NCBI GenBank assembly: GCA_016210435.1
Contig: JACQUF010000038.1
Span: 1-5,354, forward strand
Length of the DNA: 5,354 nucleotides
Direction of reading: 5' to 3'
Origin: Chloroflexota bacterium
GTDB lineage: Bacteria > Chloroflexota > Dehalococcoidia > Lucifugimonadales > Lucifugimonadaceae
In this document: piece after piece, positions 1 to 5,299 of the stretch
Position numbering within the stretch: the stretch's first letter is position 1
Layout of the letters: every line of letters begins with the position of its first letter
The notes under the pieces: model-generated
Database searches by the model: none
What the model saw: the letters and a program-made list of their open reading frames with translations, nothing else
What the model was told of the DNA's origin: nothing
Position numbers and translations under genes: made by a program

Positions 1-1931
1 GTGTTGACCGCCTTGACCGTGTGCGTGTGGCGGCCGAGCGGTTCGCCGGTATTCGGGTTGATGTCAAACCGCGGGAAGTTACTGCTGGCGATATCAAGCC
101 GAATGCGGTGGCCCTTGACGAACAGGTTAGCGACCGGCGGGAGCGGGATCGTGATCTCGTGGACCTTCCCGGGCTCCATGAACTCCTCGTGGTCGAAGCC
201 ATTGCGGAAACGGGCCCGCAGGATGGAGTCGCAGAGCGGAAGGTGGAACCCGTCAGGCCAGTCCGCACTCGGCGGATAGATATCCAACAGCTTTACTGTG
301 AAGTCGGTGTCCCTGGCAGTGGATGAGACCCAGAGCCGCACTTCGATTGGGCCCGTGACCTCGATGTCCTTCTCCAGTGGCACGGTCTGGAACACGACGA
401 CATCCGCTCGCTCGGAGAGGAGCGGGAAGGGCGGGCGGCAGGCAACAAGATCGGGCCGCTCCCTCTGATGCATCGGCCCATCGGGAATGATCGACTGCAT
501 GCGCGCCCGCGGCGGGATGTAGGCCCGGTTGAGGTTTTCGGGAATCTTGACCCATTCGTAGAAACCTGTGACGTTTGCGCCGATGCTCGGCACGGGGCGG
601 TCGGGGTCGTGTGTCCAGGAGACGCTTTCCTGAGTCATGTTCTGAGCTTGCGAAGTCCGAGCGGACGACCGGCCGGCGCGGCGAGGACGTTCCGTGGATA
701 GCGCTCCGCCCGGCTGCAGGTAGTAATCGAGGTAGCGGGCGCGCTTCAGTGGCCACTCCTTTTCTTCCCGCCACCGGCCCCCATGGTCGATCGCACCCTT
801 CGAGGTCCTGCGGCCGCTCCCGCCACCCATGACAAAGACCTGAACGGGCGCCCGATCCTCGACACGGTTCCTGACGCCCTTCAGCCAGCGGTCGAACCAT
901 CGCAACCGGTGTTCGTTGTAGACGGCGTCGCCCCACTTCGCATCCGGGCCGAAATCGACTTCGACTACGTTCGTCGCGCCGGACCCCCGCATGGTCACGT
1001 GGTTCCATGGGCCGACGATCAGACGCTGCGGGCTCCTGTTCTTTTTCGCAAGATGGGCGAACTGGCGGGAGTAGTCGTCGACGAATGGGTCGTACCAGCC
1101 GCCTGAGAAAACCGCGGGAATATCGGCGAAGGTGTCGTACCGCCCCTTCTGCTGCATGGCGGGCATGTCCCACCAGTCGTTGAAGACACCCTCGTTCTGG
1201 TAGTAGAAGAGCACTTGTTCCAGGTGGGGCACGACCGAAAGCGGCGTGTGGCCGGGCTTGTAGGGAATCTGCCACACGAGGTCGCGCATCCGCTCGGCGT
1301 CGGCTTCAATGCGGCGCTGTGCGACAGGATCGTCTCGGATCTCCTGCGCGTCCCAGCCATGCAGGAAGAGAGCGCCAAACATGTGCAATGCGAACGCACC
1401 GCCCTGGCGGGCCTCCCAGTCGAACGCGCTCGTCGGGGCTACGTCGACCCAGAGGGCGGACAAATGCGGCGGCCGCTCCATCGAAGCGACGTTCTGAACG
1501 ATGCCGCCGTGCGATGAGCCGACCATGCCGACCCTGCCATTGGACCACGGCCGCGATGCGATCCATTCGACCGTGTCGTAGCCGTCGCGCCCCTCGTTTT
1601 CGTTGGCAGTGTGGAAATACTGGCCGGTACCTTCGGAATTGCCTCGGCCGCGCAGGTCCTGGAGGACGACCGCGTAGCCGCGCGGTACGAAGAATCCCGC
1701 GACCGGATTGATCCAGATGACCGGGTTCGACTTGTCGTAGGAGGTGCGCCCGAGGATGGCCGGGAACTTTCCGGGAGCGGGTTCCCCCTCAGTGCCGGCA
1801 GGCCGGTAGATATCGGTGGCGAGGTGGACGCCGTCGCGCATCGGGACCATGACGTCGCGTGATACGAGAATGCCGGGGCGAGGGTAAGGATGGCGGGTTG
1901 TGCGGGATCGTCGAGACGGCGTTCGAGGCAT
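1..1931 (-). CDS. CocE/NonD-family alpha/beta hydrolase, C-terminus cut by window edge
   Basis: Serine hydrolase of the CocE/NonD (X-Pro dipeptidyl-peptidase-like) family, which cleaves esters, acylated beta-lactams or amides; the substrate here cannot be told. The minus frame is open for 643 codons from ATG at 1931 to the window edge. Visible landmarks are the N-terminal MVPMRDGVHLATDIYRP block (residues 28-44); a probable oxyanion tyrosine Y65 in RTSYDK; DLRGRGNSEG at 92-101; nucleophile Ser140 in GSSHGG; acid Asp281 in GGWYDPF; and His311 in GPWNH. The C-terminal jelly-roll domain follows, with IEVTGPIEVRLWVSS (523-537) and IRLDIASSNFPRF (610-622). The last visible residues, HTHTVKAVN, normally lie near the family's end, so roughly 20 residues are probably missing. 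AGGAG (1938-1942) sits 6 nt before the ATG, and an in-frame TAG lies 7 codons upstream. The first ~22 residues are Arg-rich with no signal peptide, suggesting a cytoplasmic enzyme. Residues 414-428 are a basic, low-complexity linker. It is divergent from the dehydratase gene. Confidence 0.93.
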   Translation of the reverse strand, partial: MPRTPSRRSRTTRHPYPRPGILVSRDVMVPMRDGVHLATDIYRPAGTEGEPAPGKFPAILGRTSYDKSNPVIWINPVAGFFVPRGYAVVLQDLRGRGNSEGTGQYFHTANENEGRDGYDTVEWIASRPWSNGRVGMVGSSHGGIVQNVASMERPPHLSALWVDVAPTSAFDWEARQGGAFALHMFGALFLHGWDAQEIRDDPVAQRRIEADAERMRDLVWQIPYKPGHTPLSVVPHLEQVLFYYQNEGVFNDWWDMPAMQQKGRYDTFADIPAVFSGGWYDPFVDDYSRQFAHLAKKNRSPQRLIVGPWNHVTMRGSGATNVVEVDFGPDAKWGDAVYNEHRLRWFDRWLKGVRNRVEDRAPVQVFVMGGGSGRRTSKGAIDHGGRWREEKEWPLKRARYLDYYLQPGGALSTERPRRAGRSSARTSQAQNMTQESVSWTHDPDRPVPSIGANVTGFYEWVKIPENLNRAYIPPRARMQSIIPDGPMHQRERPDLVACRPPFPLLSERADVVVFQTVPLEKDIEVTGPIEVRLWVSSTARDTDFTVKLLDIYPPSADWPDGFHLPLCDSILRARFRNGFDHEEFMEPGKVHEITIPLPPVANLFVKGHRIRLDIASSNFPRFDINPNTGEPLGRHTHTVKAVN

Positions 1932-1937
1932 TGCTAA

Positions 1938-1942
1938 CTCCT
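1938..1942 (-). promoter_or_regulatory. Ribosome binding site of the CocE/NonD hydrolase
   Basis: On the minus strand this reads AGGAG, six bases before the ATG at 1931. It decides the start: the in-frame TAG seven codons upstream excludes a longer ATG-started protein, and the next in-frame ATG (codon 28) would remove the beginning of the conserved domain and has no comparable site. Confidence 0.8.
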
Positions 1943-1994
1943 GCAGCCGCTAAGCAGGCGGAAGCATACAGCGGCAGTAATCTATGCGTCATTC

Positions 1995-2000
1995 AGGAGG
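1995..2000 (+). promoter_or_regulatory. Strong ribosome binding site selecting a GTG start for the dehydratase
   Basis: A perfect AGGAGG lies seven bases before GTG at 2008. The upstream in-frame ATG at 1984 would place this motif inside the coding region and add eight residues (MRHSGGPR) unlike the family N-terminus, so the GTG is the better start. Confidence 0.88.
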
Positions 2001-2007
2001 ACCTCGG

Positions 2008-3129
2008 GTGAATATCGAAAAGCTGGAGACCTGGCTCGTCCATCGCTGGCTCACGGTGCGTGTCACGACCGATGACGGAACGCAGGGGGTCGGCGAGGGG
2101 ACTTTCTGGGGGTTCGCGGGTGCGGCCGAGAACATTGCGCACGAGATCGGCGAGCAGCTGATCGGCAAGGACCCCGCAAACATCGAACACATCTGGAACG
2201 AGGAATTTCGCCGCTACAGCTTCCCGAGCGCCGCTATCACCAGCGCTATCAGTGCAATTGACCAGGCGCTCTGGGACATCAAAGGCAAACGCTACGGCGC
2301 GCCGGTGTGGGACCTGCTTGGAGGCAAAGTCCGACACAAGGTGCGCGCAATGGTCCTCCTCGACGGAGGCACGATCGACGACTTCGTCGCCTCGGCGAAA
2401 CGCGCCCGGGCCGACGGCTTCACGGCCGCCAAGTTCACGCCCTTCCCTCGTAACTGGTCGCAGCTTCCCTACGCCGAACTGATCCGGCAGAACACCGCGA
2501 TCGTCGCGGCCGTCCGCGAAACGGTGGGCTGGGACTTCGATCTCGGTGTCGAGATCCACCGCAACATGGTGCCGGGCGAAGCGATCGTGTTCATGCAGCA
2601 GATCGAGAAGTTCCTGCCGTATTTCGTCGAAGACCCGATCGCGCCCGACAGTGTCATTTCCATGGGCGAGGTCGCGCAGAAGATACGTGTTCCGCTTGCC
2701 GCGGGTGAGCGCAACTCCGGTATCTGGCAGTTCCGCGAATACGTGGAAAACGCGGGCGTGCACTTCGTGAGGCCGGATGTCGGGCTTGCCGGCGGCATAA
2801 CGCAGGTCAAGAAGATCGCCGCTATCGCGGAATCCCATCACCAGCGGGTGATCCCGCACAACTTCCTCGGCCCGATTGTCACGATGTCGTGCGTTCAACT
2901 TGCTGCGGCCACGCCAAACTGGGACCTGCAGGAGTACGTTCGCGAAGCGGGCACACCGCGCGCCGAGGTCGTCAAGCAGACCGCTAAGCTGGTAGATGGC
3001 CACCTGTTGATCCCCGAGGCACCAGGCCTGGGGATCGAGATCGACGAAGCGGGCATGAAGAGGCACCCGTACCAGCATGGTCCGGGCGACACGTCACGCC
3101 GACCCGATGGATCTCTGGCCCTGCGCTGA
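2008..3129 (+). CDS. Enolase-superfamily (mandelate racemase subgroup) enzyme, probable sugar-acid dehydratase
   Basis: A 373-residue enzyme of the mandelate racemase/muconate lactonizing family. Such enzymes abstract the proton alpha to a carboxylate and stabilise the enolate on Mg2+; the closest resemblance I recall is to galactonate/gluconate dehydratases, which turn aldonates into 2-keto-3-deoxy acids. The N-terminal capping domain covers about 1-115, with VTTDDGTQGVGEG at 19-31. The barrel contains K142 (TAAKF), E182 and H184 (VEIHR), E208 (FVEDP), E234 (AAGER), D257 (RPDVGLAGG) and H284 (IPHNFLGP). E182, E208 and E234 are the predicted metal ligands. H184 is in the place of the extra dehydratase histidine, and H284 with D257 would form the His-Asp dyad. 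The first ligand is Glu where most relatives have Asp. The last ~20 residues are polar and probably disordered. The start is GTG with AGGAGG. A RidA gene follows 23 bp later, almost certainly in the same transcript. The exact substrate is unknown. Confidence 0.92.
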   Translation: MNIEKLETWLVHRWLTVRVTTDDGTQGVGEGTFWGFAGAAENIAHEIGEQLIGKDPANIEHIWNEEFRRYSFPSAAITSAISAIDQALWDIKGKRYGAPVWDLLGGKVRHKVRAMVLLDGGTIDDFVASAKRARADGFTAAKFTPFPRNWSQLPYAELIRQNTAIVAAVRETVGWDFDLGVEIHRNMVPGEAIVFMQQIEKFLPYFVEDPIAPDSVISMGEVAQKIRVPLAAGERNSGIWQFREYVENAGVHFVRPDVGLAGGITQVKKIAAIAESHHQRVIPHNFLGPIVTMSCVQLAAATPNWDLQEYVREAGTPRAEVVKQTAKLVDGHLLIPEAPGLGIEIDEAGMKRHPYQHGPGDTSRRPDGSLALR

Positions 3130-3141
3130 CAGCGATACGGG

Positions 3142-3147
3142 AGGAGG
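3142..3147 (+). promoter_or_regulatory. Ribosome binding site of the RidA-family gene
   Basis: The purine-rich GGGAGGAGGG at 3139-3148 contains AGGAGG five bases before ATG at 3153. It lies within the 23-bp gap after the dehydratase stop, so there is no room for an independent promoter of ordinary size and translation is probably reinitiated on a shared mRNA. Confidence 0.8.
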
Positions 3148-3152
3148 GTGTA

Positions 3153-3575
3153 ATGGCAGATGCGTTCAACGCACCCGGAGTCGTGAGGCCGTTCGGAATC
3201 TTTTCGAGCGCAGCGTGGGCCCCGGAAGGGCGAACACTCTACATTTCCGGTCACGTCTCACAGGACCTTGAAGGCAAGACCGTCGGCAAAGGCGACATGA
3301 GCGTTCAGACACGGCAATGTCTGAAGAACATCCACAACGTGCTCGAGGCCGCGGGCGGACACCTGTCAGATATCGCAAAGGTGACCCTGTTCGTGACCGA
3401 CCTCGCGAAGATCAAGGAAATACACGAGGTCCGGGCGGAGTTCTTCACCAGGCCTTATCCAGCAAGCACGCTTGTCGGAGTCGCTCGACTGATCGACCCC
3501 GACTGGCTGATCGAAATCGAAGCGGTTGCCGTCATACCTGCTGACCGGGCCAGGAGGCCGGCGCCGAGCACATAG
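3153..3575 (+). CDS. RidA/YjgF/YER057c/UK114-family protein, variant lacking the usual active-site Arg
   Basis: A 140-residue member of the Rid superfamily, small trimeric proteins whose classic RidA members hydrolyse reactive 2-imino or enamine acids to 2-keto acids and ammonia. Family landmarks are RTLYISGHVSQD (27-38), QTRQCLKNIHNVLEAAGG (52-69), LSDIAKVTLFVTDLAKI (71-87), and the C-terminal YPASTLVGVARL (102-113) and IEIEAVAVIP (120-129). In E. coli RidA the last region reads PARSCVEVARLP, with Arg105 binding the substrate carboxylate; here the matching residue is Ser105, so classic imine deaminase activity is doubtful. E121 matches E. coli E120. The tail after residue 129 is slightly longer than usual and basic. 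The gene follows the dehydratase by 23 bp, which suggests a linked role on a reactive enol or enamine product, but this is inference. Membership of the superfamily is sure; the subfamily and activity are not. Confidence 0.93.
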   Translation: MADAFNAPGVVRPFGIFSSAAWAPEGRTLYISGHVSQDLEGKTVGKGDMSVQTRQCLKNIHNVLEAAGGHLSDIAKVTLFVTDLAKIKEIHEVRAEFFTRPYPASTLVGVARLIDPDWLIEIEAVAVIPADRARRPAPST

Positions 3576-3599
3576 GTCGTGCTGGAGAGCGAAAGACCT

Positions 3600-3640
3600 C
3601 AACAGATCCTTCTTCCGCCTCCAGGCGGATTCGGGATGGC
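3600..3640. repeat. Small hairpin, possible dispersed repeat unit or weak transcription end
   Basis: CCGCCT (3615-3620) and AGGCGG (3623-3628) form a tight GC-only hairpin 40 bp past the RidA stop; with a four-base loop, five pairs remain. It is preceded by AGATCCTTC and followed by TTCGGGATGG, a wording that resembles intergenic repeats I recall from several GC-rich genomes. No T-tract follows on either strand, so an intrinsic terminator is not supported, although the hairpin could stabilise the 3' end of the dehydratase-RidA mRNA. The boundaries given are approximate. Confidence 0.4.
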
Positions 3641-3658
3641 CGTTCGTTCAGGGCTTGC

Positions 3659-3700
3659 CCCTTCGAGAACCTCAGGGCGGCGCCTGAGCCTGTCGAAGGG
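3659..3700. repeat. Palindromic REP-like intergenic repeat (CCCTTCGA / TCGAAGGG hairpin)
   Basis: The outer arms CCCTTCGA (3659-3666) and TCGAAGGG (3693-3700) are perfectly complementary over 8 bp. A symmetrical 4 x 4 internal loop leads to the inner arms CTCAGG (3671-3676) and CCTGAG (3683-3688), closed by a six-base loop, GCGGCG. Read on the minus strand, CCCTTCGACAGGCTCAGG matches a wording I remember as a common dispersed intergenic repeat of GC-rich bacteria. GTTCGTT occurs on both sides (3642-3648 and 3707-3713), as a target duplication or part of the element. No T-run follows, so it is not a plain terminator. Copy number in this genome is unknown. Confidence 0.7.
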
Positions 3701-3712
3701 ACGACAGTTCGT

Positions 3713-3741
3713 TTGAGATGACCTTTCGTTCTTGGTTACAT
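3713..3741 (+). promoter_or_regulatory. Candidate promoter of the Rieske-flavoprotein gene
   Basis: TTGAGA (3713-3718) matches the sigma70 -35 consensus at five of six bases. Seventeen bases later, TTACAT (3736-3741) matches the -10 at three of six. This would start a short leader just before the ribosome binding site GAGG at 3752-3755. The -10 is poor, so this is only a candidate; support comes mainly from the 186-bp gap and the repeat separating this gene from the RidA gene. Confidence 0.28.
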
Positions 3742-3761
3742 CGCCGATCGTGAGGTGCTGC

Positions 3762-5291
3762 ATGAGCGAGCAGGAGAGCAAGTCCGCAGGTCCCGATTTC
3801 GCTGCCGGTGTTCCTGCCTCGAGCCTGCCTGATGGCGAGGCCGTGCGCGGGCATGTCGGCGAAGACCCCGTGATTGTCGTGCGGAAGGCCGATCAGATAT
3901 ACGCAATCGGGGCGTCGTGCTCGCATTACGGAGGGCCGCTCAACGAGGGGCTCATCGTCGGAGACACGGTTCGATGCCCGTGGCACCACGCCTGTTTCGA
4001 TCTGAAATCAGGCCAGGCGCTCCGGCCACCCGCGCTCAACCCCGTGACGAGATGGAAGGTAGAGCGCCGCGGAGATCAGGTAGTCGTCAAAGACAGGCTG
4101 CCTGAACCAGCGAGGCCCACTCCCAAGGGCCGCCAGCCGGGACGCGTGGTCATCATCGGCGGCGGCGCGGCAGGTGGCGCGGCTGCAAGCAAGCTCCGCC
4201 GGGAAGGCTTTGGCGGATCGATCACGATGATCAGCGCGGATTCGAACGCGCCCTACGACCGCCCGAATTGCTCCAAGGACTATCTGGCCGGCCACGCGCA
4301 GGAAGAGTGGATGCCCCTCTGGAGCGACGGCTATTACCGCGACCAGCAGATCGAGATCCAACTGGGCAAGCGCGCCGCATCTATCGACGTCCGGCAGAAG
4401 AAGGTCGCGCTAGAAGGCGGGGATTCCATCTCATACGACGCGCTGCTTCTCGCGACCGGCGCGGACCCGGTCCGGCTGACGTTCCCCGGATCCGATCTCC
4501 CGCACGTATTCACGCTCAGGACACTGGCCGATAGCAGGGCGATCATCGCCGCGTCCAACGGAAAGATGCGGGCGGTCGTCCTTGGCGCCAGCTTTATCGG
4601 CCTGGAAGTGGCGTGGTCACTGCGCGAACGGGGCCTTGAGGTGCACGTGATCGCGCCCGAACAGGTCCCGATGGACCGGATCCTGGGTCCCGATGTCGGG
4701 CGGCACATCCAACGGCTTCATGAGGGCCACGGGGTCGTGTTCCACCTGGGCCGGACGGCAAAGGCGATCGATCGCCAGTCTGTCACGGTTTCGGACGACT
4801 CGAAGTTGGGCGCCGACGTCGTTGTCATGGGTGTCGGTGTGCGGCCCACAGTACGGCTCGCGGAGGGCGCGGGGTTGGCCGTGGACAACGGCGTGGTCGT
4901 AGACGAATACCTGGCGACCAACGCGCCCGGCATCTACGCCGCAGGTGATATCGCGCGGTGGCCCGACCCGCACACCGGGGAAAAGATCCGCGTCGAGCAC
5001 TGGGTCGTCGCGCAGCGACAGGGCCAGGTCGCGGCGGAGAACATCCTCGGTGCACGACGCCGGTTCGATTCGGTGCCGTTCTTCTGGAGTCAGCATTACG
5101 ACGTAAAGGTCGCGTATGTGGGCCATGCGCAGCGGTGGGACCGCGCTGCAATCGCGGGCGATATTGAAAAAGGCGACTTCCGGGTCGATTACTTCAAGGA
5201 CGGGAGGCGCCTCGCAGTCGCGACCGTCGGCCGGGATCTGCAGAGCCTCCAGGCGGAAGCGGAAATGGAGCGCGCGCTATCCCGCGCCTGA
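3762..5291 (+). CDS. Rieske ferredoxin-FAD/NAD(P)H reductase fusion (AIFM3/AIF-like oxidoreductase)
   Basis: A 509-residue flavoprotein that should take electrons from NAD(P)H through FAD to its own Rieske [2Fe-2S] centre and on to an unknown acceptor. The Rieske domain is residues ~12-110, with cluster ligands C53 and H55 (CSH) and C72 and H75 (CPWHH), spaced C-x-H-x16-C-x2-H. A Pro-rich linker (113-127) leads to the FAD Rossmann motif VVIIGGGAAGG (129-139), then the PYDRPNCSKDYLAG block (164-177), LLLATGADP (228-236), a second dinucleotide motif VVLGASFIGLE (272-282) for NAD(P)H, and the FAD-contacting GIYAAGDIARWP (390-401). The C-terminal reductase domain follows, including PFFWSQHYDVKVAYVG (439-454). 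The order matches AIFM3-type and bacterial Rieske-reductase fusions. No signal peptide or membrane segment is seen, so it is cytoplasmic. ATG 3762 with GAGG at 3752-3755 is preferred to the in-frame TTG at 3732, which would add ten residues. Its stop abuts that of a convergent gene. Confidence 0.93.
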   Translation: MSEQESKSAGPDFAAGVPASSLPDGEAVRGHVGEDPVIVVRKADQIYAIGASCSHYGGPLNEGLIVGDTVRCPWHHACFDLKSGQALRPPALNPVTRWKVERRGDQVVVKDRLPEPARPTPKGRQPGRVVIIGGGAAGGAAASKLRREGFGGSITMISADSNAPYDRPNCSKDYLAGHAQEEWMPLWSDGYYRDQQIEIQLGKRAASIDVRQKKVALEGGDSISYDALLLATGADPVRLTFPGSDLPHVFTLRTLADSRAIIAASNGKMRAVVLGASFIGLEVAWSLRERGLEVHVIAPEQVPMDRILGPDVGRHIQRLHEGHGVVFHLGRTAKAIDRQSVTVSDDSKLGADVVVMGVGVRPTVRLAEGAGLAVDNGVVVDEYLATNAPGIYAAGDIARWPDPHTGEKIRVEHWVVAQRQGQVAAENILGARRRFDSVPFFWSQHYDVKVAYVGHAQRWDRAAIAGDIEKGDFRVDYFKDGRRLAVATVGRDLQSLQAEAEMERALSRA

Positions 5292-5299
5292 TCACGCGC
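5284..5299. other. Zero-gap convergent stop-stop junction within a near-palindrome
   Basis: The plus-strand stop TGA (5289-5291) and the minus-strand stop, seen as TCA (5292-5294), form the palindrome TGATCA. GCGC stands on both sides (5284-5287 and 5296-5299), with a single C:C mismatch between it and the core. There is no T-tract, so neither gene has a visible intrinsic terminator here, and transcripts from both sides probably run into each other. Confidence 0.6.

Larger units (their letters stand above)
1932..2007. promoter_or_regulatory. Divergent intergenic region, presumed promoters in both directions
   Basis: These 76 bp separate two divergent start codons and must hold both promoters unless one lies inside a gene. 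For the hydrolase, a weak sigma70-like pair is visible on the minus strand: ATGACG (1987-1992) and TATGCT (1963-1968) with an 18-nt spacer, each matching consensus at four of six bases. For the dehydratase, TAATCT (1978-1983) could be a -10 but has no convincing -35. An inverted repeat GCCGCT (1946-1951) / AGCGGC (1970-1975) could be an operator overlapping the hydrolase promoter. All of these are weak sequence matches; only the divergent arrangement is firm. Confidence 0.45.

Noticed and set aside
415..760. Hidden frameshift in the basic linker region of the hydrolase
   Set aside because: The frame before and after it agrees exactly (643 codons plus two bases from the ATG to the window edge), and the downstream HDPDRPVPSIG block follows the usual spacing.
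253..1275. 340-residue minus-strand open frame
   Set aside because: It lies in another frame on the same strand as the CocE/NonD hydrolase and its translation is Arg/Pro/Ala-rich with no recognisable domain; the overlapping frame carries the complete catalytic motif set.
1..1931. Naming the hydrolase a cocaine esterase or glutaryl-7-ACA acylase
   Set aside because: Only the fold and triad are supported; substrate specificity within this broad family cannot be read from the motifs.
1984..2007. Upstream ATG start for the dehydratase
   Set aside because: It would place the perfect AGGAGG inside the coding sequence and add eight residues unlike the family N-terminus; GTG at 2008 is correctly spaced.
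1993..3078. 361-residue frame antisense to the dehydratase
   Set aside because: This is a typical GC-rich antisense shadow: its translation mirrors codons of the enolase-family gene and shows no family motif or convincing ribosome binding site.
3615..3628. Intrinsic terminator after the RidA gene
   Set aside because: The GC hairpin is short with a minimal loop and no T-tract follows on either strand; it is reported as a repeat-like hairpin instead.
3732..3761. TTG start for the Rieske-flavoprotein
   Set aside because: There is no ribosome binding site at a proper distance, while ATG at 3762 has GAGG six bases upstream and leaves a normal N-terminus for the Rieske domain.
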